From Spirochaetota bacterium (GTDB lineage Bacteria; Spirochaetota; UBA4802; UBA5368): DNA of 64,000 nt. The translations under genes and the position numbers were made by a program. The notes below the pieces were generated by a model. The model worked only from the letters and a program-made list of their open reading frames with translations, was not told the origin of the DNA and did not search any database. How positions within the stretch are numbered: position 1 is the first letter of the stretch; the number at the start of each line of letters is the position of its first letter. The DNA is taken from positions 115,115 to 179,114 of the forward strand of contig SCSX01000015.1 in the NCBI GenBank assembly GCA_004297825.1, written 5' to 3'. Positions 15,976 to 24,730 of the stretch are shown piece after piece.

Positions 15976-17613
15976 ATGAAACGAATCGATACAGAAGCCA
16001 TTGTAATAGGGGGCGGGGCGACCGGCTGCGGAATCCTACGCGATCTCGCGCTCAGGGGCATCAAGGCCGTGCTCATCGAGAAAAACGATATCGCCTCGGG
16101 TACCACGGGACGCAACCACGGCCTGCTCCACTCGGGCGCGCGCTACGCGGTGAACGACCTTGAGTCCGCGCAGGAATGCATCGCCGAGAACAGGATCCTC
16201 AAGAAGATCGCGCGGCACTGCATCGAGGACACCGGCGGTCTCTTCGTGACGCTTCCCGACGACGACCCGGGCTATCATCGCAAGCTCATGGAGCATTGCA
16301 AGTACGCCGGCATTCCCTGCGAAGAGCTCAGCGTCGGGAAGGCCCTTAAAATCGAACCCAACCTTAATCCCAACGCTCTGTCCGCCCTCAGGGTCCCGGA
16401 CGGAACCATTGATCCGTTCCGCCTGGCCGCCGCGAACATCCTGGACGCGCAGGAGCACGGGGCGAAGGTACACACCCACACCTTCGTCACCGCGATAATA
16501 CAGGAAGGCGGCACCGCGACGGGCGTGCACTGCCACGACACCAGGACGCGCGAGGATTTCGAGATTTTCGGCCGGATCATCATCAACGCGTCGGGGGTAT
16601 GGGGTCAGCGCATCTGCGCACTCGCGGGAATCGAGCTCAGGATGTTCCCCTCCAAGGGTGCCATGGTCATAATCGACTACAGGCTCAACAGCGTAGTCGT
16701 CAACCGGTGCAGAATTCCCTCTGACGGCGACATCATCGTGCCCGGCGATACCGTGTCCCTGATCGGGACGACCTCGAAAAGGATCGAGTACAGCCAGATC
16801 GAGGAGCTCAACGTCGACGACGGCGAAATCGAGGTGCTGCTCGCGGACGGCGAGAAGCTCATCCCGAACCTCTCCCGGACCCGGGTCCTGCGCGCCTACA
16901 GCGGCGTACGTCCCCTGATCGACGTATCGGGCGACGTGGACGGGCGCACTATCAGCCGCGGAATCGTGCTCATCGACCATGCGGCGCGCGACGGCGTGGA
17001 GGGACTCGTGACCATCGCCGGGGGCAAGCTCATGACCTACCGCCTAATGGCCCAGATGGCGGTCGACCTTGCCTGTAAGAAGCTCGATGTTTCCCGGAAA
17101 TGCTCGACACACCGGGAGCCCCTCCCCGGCTCCGAGCTCACGATGCTCCCGTCGAAACATATCAAGTACTTCACCGGCATCCCGCAGTCGGTGGTCGGGT
17201 CCACCCTGTACCGCCACGGCGAGCGGGTCCGGCAGATCCTGAGCCTCTCGAAGCACAACTACGCGCTCATCTGCGAGTGCGAAATGGTGTGCGAGGGGGA
17301 GGTCGAGTACGCGATTCGAAACCTTAACGTGAAGGACCTGGTGGACCTTCGCAGGCGCACCAGGATAGGCATGGGTCCCTGCCAGGGGGAGCTGTGTTCC
17401 TACCGCGCCGCGGGCCTGTTTACGCGGCTCAAGGTGGCGACCTCCGATGAGTCCAACGGGATGCTCATCGATTTTCTCGAGGAACGCTGGAAGGGGATGA
17501 AACCGATACTCTGGGGGGACGGGCTGCGCGAGGCCGAGTTCACGTACTGGATATACCAGGGGCTCTTTGGCCTGGGCGATGTCGCCATGCGCGGAGAAGA
17601 AGGCGATAAATGA
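15976..17613 (+). CDS. glpA: Anaerobic glycerol-3-phosphate dehydrogenase subunit A
   Basis: 545 aa, typical GlpA. The FAD-binding start AIVIGGGATGCGILRDLALRG is followed by IEKNDIASGTTGRNHGLLHSG, which binds substrate and flavin. The C-terminal BFD-like module (about 430-475) has the cysteines C-E-C, C-x-G and GMGPCQGELC to hold a [2Fe-2S] cluster. It oxidises glycerol-3-phosphate to dihydroxyacetone phosphate, passing electrons to GlpB/GlpC and the menaquinone pool. glpB overlaps its stop by 4 bases. No glpR or glpK is seen in the window, so regulation is not readable. Confidence 0.9.
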   Translation: MKRIDTEAIVIGGGATGCGILRDLALRGIKAVLIEKNDIASGTTGRNHGLLHSGARYAVNDLESAQECIAENRILKKIARHCIEDTGGLFVTLPDDDPGYHRKLMEHCKYAGIPCEELSVGKALKIEPNLNPNALSALRVPDGTIDPFRLAAANILDAQEHGAKVHTHTFVTAIIQEGGTATGVHCHDTRTREDFEIFGRIIINASGVWGQRICALAGIELRMFPSKGAMVIIDYRLNSVVVNRCRIPSDGDIIVPGDTVSLIGTTSKRIEYSQIEELNVDDGEIEVLLADGEKLIPNLSRTRVLRAYSGVRPLIDVSGDVDGRTISRGIVLIDHAARDGVEGLVTIAGGKLMTYRLMAQMAVDLACKKLDVSRKCSTHREPLPGSELTMLPSKHIKYFTGIPQSVVGSTLYRHGERVRQILSLSKHNYALICECEMVCEGEVEYAIRNLNVKDLVDLRRRTRIGMGPCQGELCSYRAAGLFTRLKVATSDESNGMLIDFLEERWKGMKPILWGDGLREAEFTYWIYQGLFGLGDVAMRGEEGDK

Positions 17614-18902
17614 ATTACGATTGCCTGATAATCGGCGGCGGCATATCGGGGCTCACCTGCGGGATCAGGTGCCAGTCCGCGGGCCTGTCCACCGCGATAC
17701 TCTCGGCCGGTATGAGCGCGCTTCATTTCTCCTCCGGTTCGATCGACCTTATCGGCTACGACCGCGCCCGCCGCATCGTGCATTCGCCCTTTGAATATCT
17801 GAAGGAGTTCACGGGCGCTATGCCCGACCACCCGTACGCCCACTGCGGCGTCGATACCGTGCGCGAGGCGCTCGTCTTTCTCCGCGACACGTTGAAGGCG
17901 GAAGAGCTTGAAATCTACGACAACGGCGAACGCAACCACTTTCACGTCACCGGCATGGGCACCCTTAAGCCCACCTATTTTTCGCAGAGAAGCGTCTTCA
18001 ACGATTCGATACGTCAGGCCTTCGAGCGGAGGGCGAAGATCGCGGTGCTCAATTTCGAGGGATACCGCGACTTTTACCCAGAGCTGGCCATAAGCAACCT
18101 CTTGAAGAACGAGCTCTTTAAAAACGTCGAAATCGTTACCGGGAGGCTCGTGTTCCCGGATTACGGGGACCCGGAAAAGAACCCCTTCGAATACCGTTCC
18201 ATCGACATCGCGCGCATATTCGATACCATCCAGTACCTGGACGAGATTGCGGAGCAGATCAAGCGGGAGGCGGGCGACGCCGAATTCGTGGCGATGCCGG
18301 CCTTCATCGGGATCAACAATTACAAGAAGCACCACCAGATTCTGCAGATGCTCACGGGCAAGCTCATCTATGAAATTCCCACGCTTCCCCCTTCAATCCT
18401 GGGGATGCGGCTGGACGATGCGCTCAAGTCCCGGTTTGCCGACCTGGGGGGCGTGTTGATCGCCGGCGACAAGGTTATGGGGGGCGACTTCCTCGACGGG
18501 GTGCTGGATCACGTCCACACCCAGAATTACGGCACGACCCGCCTGCGGGCCCGGGCGTTCGTGCTCTCGACGGGAAGCTTTTTCAGCGGCGGACTGGTGA
18601 GCGATTCCGGCGGGATGCGGGAACCCGTGCTCAATCTTCGCATGAGCGCGACCTCACCGCGCAATACATGGTATTCCCCCCAGTTTCTCGATCGCAAAGG
18701 CCACCCGTTCTTCGAATTCGGCGTGGAGACTACCGGGAAGCTTAATCCGTTCGACGCGGAGGGGAAGGTGATCGAAAACATGTTCTGCACGGGGGCCATC
18801 CTCGCGCACTACAATCCCATAGGGGAAGGCTCCGGTGGGGGTGTCGCCGTTTCAACCGGCTATTACGCGGCGAACCAGATAATCAAGGCGTGCGGTAAGT
18901 AA
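17610..18902 (+). CDS. glpB: Anaerobic glycerol-3-phosphate dehydrogenase subunit B
   Basis: 430 aa. N-terminal NYDCLIIGGGISGLTCGIRC binds FAD, and ALHFSSGSIDLIGY plus the C-terminal block GAILAHYNPIGEGSGGGVAVSTGYYAA are GlpB features (a second FAD/FMN site). It forms a membrane-associated complex with GlpA and GlpC. The start overlaps the glpA stop (ATGA), and glpC follows after 6 bases. Length and order match the classical operon. No odd residues were noticed. Confidence 0.9.
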   Translation: MNYDCLIIGGGISGLTCGIRCQSAGLSTAILSAGMSALHFSSGSIDLIGYDRARRIVHSPFEYLKEFTGAMPDHPYAHCGVDTVREALVFLRDTLKAEELEIYDNGERNHFHVTGMGTLKPTYFSQRSVFNDSIRQAFERRAKIAVLNFEGYRDFYPELAISNLLKNELFKNVEIVTGRLVFPDYGDPEKNPFEYRSIDIARIFDTIQYLDEIAEQIKREAGDAEFVAMPAFIGINNYKKHHQILQMLTGKLIYEIPTLPPSILGMRLDDALKSRFADLGGVLIAGDKVMGGDFLDGVLDHVHTQNYGTTRLRARAFVLSTGSFFSGGLVSDSGGMREPVLNLRMSATSPRNTWYSPQFLDRKGHPFFEFGVETTGKLNPFDAEGKVIENMFCTGAILAHYNPIGEGSGGGVAVSTGYYAANQIIKACGK

Positions 18903-18908
18903 GGGCTC

Positions 18909-20111
18909 ATGATAGATCTCGAAAATATCAGCTTCGACCACTGCATCAAGTGCACGGTGTGCACCATCTATTGCCCCGTGGCCAGGGTCACGCATCATTT
19001 CCCCGGGCCCAAGCAGTGCGGTCCCGATACGGAACGCCTGCGCATCAAGAACCCGGAGCTCCTGGACGATTCCCTGCGCTACTGCACGAACTGCAAGCGC
19101 TGCGAGATCGCATGCCCGTCGAACGTCAAGATCGCGGATATTATCCAGAGCAGCAAGTGGAAATACTTTAAGAAGAAATTCCGCATCAGGGACTATTTCC
19201 TCTCCCATACGGACCTGATTGGAAACACCGCGGTAAAGTACAGCGGAATCATGAATTTCTTCACGGCACTGTCGCCGGTCAAGTTCTTCCTGGACCAGGT
19301 GCTGCTCATCCCCTCAAAGCGCATCTTCCCGAAATACGCCCGGGGCACATTCCGGAAATGGTTTAAGAAATTCGCCCGGAAGAAACAGTCCGCTTTCGGG
19401 ACGCACGTCGTGTATTTTCACGGCTGCTTCGTCAACTACAACGAGCACGGCCTGGGCAAGGACCTCGTGAGCGTCATGAACGCCATGAATATCGGCGTCA
19501 CGATACCCAGGGAGCGCTGCTGCGGGGTGCCGTTGATAGCGAACGGATATATCGAAAAGGCGCGCAAGAACGCGCGGTTCAATATCAACGCCCTTCGAAA
19601 GACAATTGAAGACCCGGGAACGCGCATCGTCACCACCTCGTCGAGCTGCGCGTTCGCGCTCAAGTACGAATACGCGAACCTGCTTGAAATGGACAATTCC
19701 TCAATATTCAACAACCTGAACTATATCACGCGCTATATCTACGACCAGTTCCAGGCGGGCAACGTGCCTCCCATGAAACCCGTGACGATTCGCGCCGCGT
19801 ACCATTCCCCCTGCCACCTGGAGCGCATGGGCGGCGTCATCTACACGATAGACGTGCTGCGGCGAGTTCCGGGACTGGATCTCCAGATACTGCATTCCGA
19901 ATGCTGCGGGATCGCCGGGACCTACGGCTTTAAAAAAGAATACTACGACGTATCGCAGAAGGTCGGCTCCGCGCTGTTCAAGCGAATCGAAAAAGCGCGC
20001 CCCGATTTCGTGATCACCGACTGTGAAACCTGCAAATGGCAGATCGAGATGAGCACCCCCTACAAGGTGCTTCACCCGGTCAGCATTCTCGCGCGCGCGT
20101 TCGAAAAATAA
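18909..20111 (+). CDS. glpC: Anaerobic glycerol-3-phosphate dehydrogenase subunit C
   Basis: 400 aa. Two ferredoxin-type clusters, CIKCTVCTIYCPVA (near 14-25) and CTNCKRCEIACPSN (near 59-70), are followed by two CCG domains: YFHGCFVNYNEHG with RCCGVPLI, and SPCHLERMGG with SECCGIAGTYGFK. These bind iron-sulfur clusters for electron transfer to quinone, as in GlpC and heterodisulfide reductase subunits. It is the last gene of glpABC; yjbQ follows after 24 bases. Confidence 0.9.
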   Translation: MIDLENISFDHCIKCTVCTIYCPVARVTHHFPGPKQCGPDTERLRIKNPELLDDSLRYCTNCKRCEIACPSNVKIADIIQSSKWKYFKKKFRIRDYFLSHTDLIGNTAVKYSGIMNFFTALSPVKFFLDQVLLIPSKRIFPKYARGTFRKWFKKFARKKQSAFGTHVVYFHGCFVNYNEHGLGKDLVSVMNAMNIGVTIPRERCCGVPLIANGYIEKARKNARFNINALRKTIEDPGTRIVTTSSSCAFALKYEYANLLEMDNSSIFNNLNYITRYIYDQFQAGNVPPMKPVTIRAAYHSPCHLERMGGVIYTIDVLRRVPGLDLQILHSECCGIAGTYGFKKEYYDVSQKVGSALFKRIEKARPDFVITDCETCKWQIEMSTPYKVLHPVSILARAFEK

Positions 20112-20135
20112 TTTACCAGAAGCACGGGAGGGACC

Positions 20136-20555
20136 ATGAAATCTTTCACCGAGCACCTCACCTTCACCACCGGGAAAAAACGCGAGTACCTCAACATCAC
20201 GGGGAAGGTGCAGGAACTCCTGGCGAAGAGCGGTATCCGCGAGGGCCTGTGCCTGGTAAACGCCATGCACATAACGGCCTCGGTATTCATCAACGACGCC
20301 GAGGAGGGCCTTATCCGGGATTTCGACGATTTCCTGGAGCGGCTGGCGCCCCACGAACCCGTCTCCGCGTATCGGCACAACCGGACCGGTGAGGACAACG
20401 GTGACGCCCACATCAAGCGGACCGTCATGGGACGCGAGGTGGTGGTGGCGGTCACGAAGGGCGCGCTCGATTTCGGCCCGTGGGAGCAAATCTTCTACGG
20501 GGAGTTCGACGGCCGGCGGCCCAAGCGCGTGATGGTCAAGATAATCGGGGAATGA
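20136..20555 (+). CDS. yjbQ: YjbQ/UPF0047 family protein
   Basis: 139 aa, the family's normal size. The UPF0047 signature is present: [20 protein letters not shown], then [35 protein letters not shown]. Escherichia coli YjbQ has weak thiamine-phosphate synthase activity and folds as a beta-barrel-like trimer; the biological role is uncertain. A ribosome site (GGGAGG) sits 7 bases before ATG 20136. It runs directly into tatD (1 base gap), and a similar yjbQ-tatD pairing is sensible as housekeeping, not a glycerol function. Confidence 0.85.
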   Translation: MKSFTEHLTFTTGKKREYLNITGKVQELLAKSGIREGLCLVNAMHITASVFINDAEEGLIRDFDDFLERLAPHEPVSAYRHNRTGEDNGDAHIKRTVMGREVVVAVTKGALDFGPWEQIFYGEFDGRRPKRVMVKIIGE

Positions 20556-20556
20556 C

Positions 20557-21327
20557 ATGCGCCTGGTGGACGTGCATTGCCACCTCGAGAGCGATTATTT
20601 CAGGGACTCGCTTGAAACAATCCTGCGCGACGCGGCCCGGGCGGGCGTCGTGAGGCTCATCACCTCCACCACCGGCCCTGACGAATGGGAACGCTCCGCC
20701 TCGATCTCCGCCCGTTTCCCCGAGGTGAAATTCGCCCTGGGCATACACCCGTGGTACTGCAAGCCGGAGGACTTACCCTTCATCGACGAGCTCGCCTACG
20801 CGCGCGACCGCGGCGCGATCGCGCTGGGAGAGATAGGTCTTGATAGCAAGATCGAAAATTCTGATTTCGAGCTCCAGAGGCTTTTTTTCGAGCGCCAGCT
20901 CGCGATCGCCAGGGACCTCGACCTGCCGGTGGTGCTCCACTGCCGCGGGGCGTTCGACGCCATGCACGCCGCGTTCCGGAAAATCGGCGCACCCGCGCGC
21001 GGCGGCCTCCTGCATTCCTTTTCCGGGAGCGTGGAGATCGCCGAGACATTCATGAAGCACGGCATGATGTTTTCCTTCGGGGGCGCGCTCACCTTCCGCA
21101 ACAGCAAAAAGAAGGCCGCGGTTTTGAAACGGGTCTATCCCGACCACATGCTCCTCGAAACCGACGCGCCGGACATTCCGCCCGTCGAGTCCCGGGAAAT
21201 GCCCAATGTCCCCGCGAACATCAGGTACAACCTGCGCGCCGCCGCGGAGATCCTGGGTAAAAGCGAAGAAGAGATCGCCGAAACGACCACCATGAACGCA
21301 TCCCGCCTTTTCGGCCTGGGGCTCTGA
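20557..21327 (+). CDS. tatD: TatD-family metal-dependent DNase/hydrolase
   Basis: 256 aa. Metal-binding motifs in order: VDVHCHLE, ALGIHPWYC, ALGEIGLD, VVLHCRGAF, GLLHSFSG, and LLETDAPD. This set is diagnostic of the TatD family, 3'-5' exonucleases or deacylases acting in DNA turnover and quality control. It lies 1 base after yjbQ and is the end of the run started by glpA. No terminator was found between 21328 and the convergent gene stop at 21509 (about 180 bases), which otherwise shows no gene. Confidence 0.85.
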   Translation: MRLVDVHCHLESDYFRDSLETILRDAARAGVVRLITSTTGPDEWERSASISARFPEVKFALGIHPWYCKPEDLPFIDELAYARDRGAIALGEIGLDSKIENSDFELQRLFFERQLAIARDLDLPVVLHCRGAFDAMHAAFRKIGAPARGGLLHSFSGSVEIAETFMKHGMMFSFGGALTFRNSKKKAAVLKRVYPDHMLLETDAPDIPPVESREMPNVPANIRYNLRAAAEILGKSEEEIAETTTMNASRLFGLGL

Positions 21328-21508
21328 CCCCTTGACCTGCATTCGCGGCGACGCATCCCGAGCATGGCCATGCCGCTTTTTACAGGTGACGTATCGGACG
21401 AGGAGCCCATTAATAGAACTGAGGTATGGTAATTGCAGGGTGGCGAACGCGCGGGAAGGCCCGGAAAACCATTAAGGTATTGTGGGGTCCGATACTGCCG
21501 GCTGCATC

Positions 21509-22297
21509 CTAATGATTCGCGGTTATCCCCAGGCCGGAAAGGATGGTCACCACCTCGTACGTGGACAACTCGGAGAAGAGCACGGGAATGTTTTCCCGGA
21601 GCGCCCTTTCCAGAAAATCGCCCCCGGGCTTGATCCCGCCCGAGATGATGATACCCGCATGCTCCTTCAGGCTCGCGACCGCGATGCCGTTCGGGTGGGC
21701 GAGGATGGTGATCCAGATATTGCCCTCGCGCGAATTGGCGTTCACGTCGCTCAGCATGTCGCCGGCGAATCCACCGGTCACGTTTCGCGTGAGATCGATT
21801 CCTTCCGTCAGGAGCGTAAAATTCGTCCTGGTAAGGACCTCTTCCATGGTTATGTTCATCGGTTCCCTCTTCTGGTCGGGATTGAGCAATACTTCGATCT
21901 GCAGCGTAGTGCCGATTCCGGGCAGCGAATGCAGGAACATCAGGTCCGAGTTTTTCTTGATGTTCGCGAGCCCCATCCCCGCGCCGAAACCGAGCCGCTT
22001 GATCTCCTCGGATGCGGTCGAGTATCCTTCTTTCATGGCGAGCGCGATATCGGTGATCCCCTGGCCCGAGTCCTTGACGACGATTTTAATCCTGTCGTTA
22101 AGAAAGTAAATCCATAAATATCCGTAATAGGTGTAACATGCGAGGTTGATCTCCGCTTCGTAGGTGATGATCGCGATGCGCTGGATGACACCCGGATCGA
22201 ATTTATTTTCCTTGAGCACCCGCTTTATGGAACTCGAGATCCTGCCCGCGTTGGAGAAATCGCGCCCGCGGAGCATGTACACCTGGAAGGGAATCAT
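21509..22297 (-). CDS. GHKL ATPase fused to DRTGG domain
   Basis: 262 aa. Residues about 1-135 are an RsbW/anti-sigma-type ATPase: an N-box in YEAEINLACYTYYG, DSGQGITDIA as the G1 box and FGAGMGLANIKK as the G2 lid. From about 145 to 262 is a DRTGG domain, with a signature GGFAGDMLSDVNANSREGNIWIT and a VALKEHAGIIISGG block. In Firmicutes and thermotogal hydrogenase loci these two domains occur as separate neighbouring genes; here they are one protein. The preceding gene (22303) is a stand-alone DRTGG protein 5 bases away, so they form an operon. ATG 22297 starts the domain; the longer frame into the neighbour is rejected. No hydrogenase gene is nearby. Confidence 0.75.
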   Translation of the reverse strand: MIPFQVYMLRGRDFSNAGRISSSIKRVLKENKFDPGVIQRIAIITYEAEINLACYTYYGYLWIYFLNDRIKIVVKDSGQGITDIALAMKEGYSTASEEIKRLGFGAGMGLANIKKNSDLMFLHSLPGIGTTLQIEVLLNPDQKREPMNITMEEVLTRTNFTLLTEGIDLTRNVTGGFAGDMLSDVNANSREGNIWITILAHPNGIAVASLKEHAGIIISGGIKPGGDFLERALRENIPVLFSELSTYEVVTILSGLGITANH

Positions 22298-22302
22298 GCC
22301 CC

Positions 22303-22662
22303 TCAGTCCACCGTCTGGCGCGAGGCGCCCACACCCGCGGTATACATCCTGCCGCATGCCTCGAACATTATGCACTTGGTCCTGAGCAGGGGAATGTTCC
22401 TGCGCTTCGCCAGTTCGACGGTTTCAAGCTGGGGAACCTTGCCCCTGACGAACACCACGCCGACGAGGTCCAGTACCTCTACCGTGCGGATAACCTGCGG
22501 GTTCGTGAGGCCCGTTATAAAAAGCGCGTTTGGCTTGGAATACGCGAGCACATCGCTCAGCAGGTCCGAGGCGAAGGCGGTTTCGACCTCGGTGGTTTCG
22601 AGAAGCTCTTCCCCGAAAATTATATCTGCGTTCAGCAATGTCCTGATTTCCGAAAGTTTCAT
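22303..22662 (-). CDS. Stand-alone DRTGG domain protein
   Basis: 119 aa. The pattern FASDLLSDVLAYSKPNALFITGLTNPQVIRTVEVLDLVGVVFVRGK is the DRTGG fold, which in other proteins (phosphotransacetylase N-terminus, CBS/DRTGG proteins) may sense adenylate nucleotides or serve as a regulatory dimer. It resembles the C-terminal half of the downstream GHKL-DRTGG fusion. The ribosome site CAGGAAG lies about 10 bases upstream. A partner-switch unit with the ATPase is inferred; the regulated target is not in view. Confidence 0.75.
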   Translation of the reverse strand: MKLSEIRTLLNADIIFGEELLETTEVETAFASDLLSDVLAYSKPNALFITGLTNPQVIRTVEVLDLVGVVFVRGKVPQLETVELAKRRNIPLLRTKCIMFEACGRMYTAGVGASRQTVD

Positions 22663-23031
22663 GTCCGTTCAACTTCCTGAGTATTAATAGGTTTTTCCCG
22701 GCCCGCACCTTTCCGCCGGTTCCGCCCGCATTCTATATGTCTGGAGCGAAAAGCCCTTTCAGCGCCGTTTCGCCGGGCAGCACCCCCTGTTCCTGGTTCG
22801 GGCGACCCGTGGCGGACGTCGCACTACTCTAAGATGCGGGCTGTACCTGTCAAGTATCTTTGCGCGTATACACCTGTCCGGATCGATCCTGACGTCGTGC
22901 CGTCTCCCTGAATTCACGCGCAGCCCCTAAAATGGGCCAATGGGCGTGCCTGCGCCTGCCGGGATTCCGGCCATTAAATAAATCTTGCCTTCACAACGCG
23001 CATAAAGATAGTTGTCGGCTTACGGGTATGG
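22663..23031. other. Divergent intergenic region
   Basis: 369 bases between the DRTGG gene (minus) and the RNA methyltransferase (plus). Apart from the promoter at 22826-22853 no gene, RNA or repeat was recognised. Confidence 0.5.
22826..22853 (-). promoter_or_regulatory. Putative sigma70 promoter for the DRTGG operon
   Basis: On the minus strand, TTGACA (22853-22848) and TAGAGT (22831-22826) are 16 bases apart, with a leader of about 160 bases to ATG 22662. Confidence 0.5.
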
Positions 23032-24192
23032 ATGAATAATTTTCTGGACATTCGGATCGCGAGCCTGGTCTACGGCGGACACGGCCTGGGTTTCCCGGAC
23101 GGCAGGGCCGTGTTCGTACCGGGAACGGCCCCCGGCGACCTCGCCAGGATTCGCATCGTCGCGGAGAAAAAGGGGTATGCGTTCGGCGAGGTCGTGGAGC
23201 TGCTTGAAGCCTCGCCCTCGAGGATTGCGCCCGAATGCCCGAATTTCGGGCGATGCGGGGGGTGCGAGTACCTGCACCTCGACTATGACGCGGAGCGTGC
23301 CGCCAAACAAGCCATCCTGACAGAATCCCTGGCCCGAATCGGCAAAATACAGCTTCAGAGTATCCCCGAGATCGAATCGGTCTCCGGGGAGCGCTTTCGT
23401 TACCGCAGCCATGCCGTTATCAAGACCGATCTCCGGGGACAGGCCGGTTTCTTTGCACGGCACTCTCATGATATCGTTCCTTTTCCGGAGGGAGGGTGCC
23501 TCCTGCTGGCCGGCAGTATCGGCCCCCGCCCGCCCTTCGCCGCTGCCGGACACGCCGGGGAGATGTGCGTCGCTTTCGGTGACAACGGCTCGATCATTCC
23601 CGAACGGGAGGGAGCGGTTCTGCGGGAACACGCGTGCGGGATCGTGTACGAGCGCGGGCATCGGGATTTCTTCCAGGCCAACCGCTATTTACGCGAAAAG
23701 ATGCTCGGGATCGTAGGGAATTACGCCACGGCGGTACCGGGAGACCCGGGCGGATTCTGCGACGCGGGATGCGGCGTGGGATTTTTCGCCCTCCACCTCG
23801 CGCGCGCCGGATTTTCCGGGACCGGCTTCGATTCCTCGACCCGGCTCGTGCGGCTGGCGAGACGCAACGCCGCGCTGAACGCCATACGGAACGTCACGTT
23901 TGACGCCCACGGGTTTTCGTCCATGACCGGTTCGCTCCGCGGGAGGAAGGTGCTCGTGTGCGATCCGCCGCGCGCGGGACTGGACGCGAAGGCGCGGGGT
24001 ATCGTGCGCGCGCTGCTCCCCGCGGGGATCGTCTACGTCTCGTGCAACCCGGCTGCGTTCGCGCGCGATTGCGCCGATTTCGTATCCGCGGGTTACGCGC
24101 TCAGGGCGCTCACGCTTATCGACATGTTTCCCGGCACGTATCATATCGAATCCATCAGCCTTTTCGTGCGCGGGGACGAGCGTACCCGGTAG
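23032..24192 (+). CDS. TrmA/RlmD-family RNA m5U methyltransferase
   Basis: 386 aa. An N-terminal TRAM domain (about 1-60, IASLVYGGHGLGF..GRAVFVPGTAPGDL) binds RNA, a CPNFGRCGGCEYLHL cluster (cysteines near 70-80, one more upstream) would bind [4Fe-4S], the SAM site is CDAGCGVGFFALHLA, and the catalytic region has DPPRAGLD and VSCNPAAFARD with the nucleophilic Cys. This makes a uridine-C5 methyltransferase of the RlmC/RlmD/RumA group. RumA-type 23S modification (U1939) is likely but the site is unsure. It is a single gene ending 26 bases from the convergent response-regulator stop. Confidence 0.85.
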   Translation: MNNFLDIRIASLVYGGHGLGFPDGRAVFVPGTAPGDLARIRIVAEKKGYAFGEVVELLEASPSRIAPECPNFGRCGGCEYLHLDYDAERAAKQAILTESLARIGKIQLQSIPEIESVSGERFRYRSHAVIKTDLRGQAGFFARHSHDIVPFPEGGCLLLAGSIGPRPPFAAAGHAGEMCVAFGDNGSIIPEREGAVLREHACGIVYERGHRDFFQANRYLREKMLGIVGNYATAVPGDPGGFCDAGCGVGFFALHLARAGFSGTGFDSSTRLVRLARRNAALNAIRNVTFDAHGFSSMTGSLRGRKVLVCDPPRAGLDAKARGIVRALLPAGIVYVSCNPAAFARDCADFVSAGYALRALTLIDMFPGTYHIESISLFVRGDERTR

Positions 24193-24218
24193 CGCGTTTC
24201 CGGAAATTATCGTTTCTT

Positions 24219-24602
24219 TCAGGGAGTCGAGAGAAGGCGTTCGACGGTTTTTGCGACGATGCCAAGATCGACCAGCGGTTTTTTCAGGATATCGCCGGCG
24301 CCTATTCCCATCGCGGCCAGGGTCTCAGGAAGCACATATGTCGCGGAGCCCGTGTGAATAACGTACCGCATGGAGGGATCAAGGACGTGGGCCTTCGCGA
24401 TGAATGCGTTTCCGTCCATTCCCGGAAGCCTCATGTCGACGATGCACAGTGCGAACCGCTCATCCTTCATGCGGATGAGGGCCTCCTCGCCGCTCGCGCA
24501 TACGGCCGCCGCATATCCCTGGTCCTCGAGATAAGCCCTGAGATTGAGCCGGACGATTTCCTCGTCATCGACGATCAGCAGTTTTGCGCCCGTTCTCTTC
24601 AT
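24219..24602 (-). CDS. Single-domain response regulator (CheY-like)
   Basis: 127 aa from ATG 24602. The receiver has LLIVDDEEIVR (acidic pair), the phospho-acceptor Asp in CIVDMRLPGMDG (near 54), HTGSATY in place of the usual T/S strand, and the lysine in DILKKPL. There is no output domain. It follows the histidine kinase gene by 128 bases on the same strand and is probably its cognate or a phospho-sink. The longer frame from 24632 begins in low-complexity proline/glycine and is less likely. This tail region is in one transcription unit with 24731 and 27657. Confidence 0.85.
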   Translation of the reverse strand: MKRTGAKLLIVDDEEIVRLNLRAYLEDQGYAAAVCASGEEALIRMKDERFALCIVDMRLPGMDGNAFIAKAHVLDPSMRYVIHTGSATYVLPETLAAMGIGAGDILKKPLVDLGIVAKTVERLLSTP

Positions 24603-24730
24603 GGTGCCTGGTCCAGGTCCTCCCCGCGTCATCCCGAAATCACCGGCTTCCTGTATTCGTCCTTGTGCGCCGCGGCGCGTTTTTCGTCAAACCAAAATTT
24701 GGCGCCGATACGTCCCGTTTCCCACGAGGC

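Noticed and set aside
22663..23031. tRNA or riboswitch in the longest non-repeat gap
   Set aside because: No cloverleaf or known aptamer core was found by eye; only a promoter is supported.
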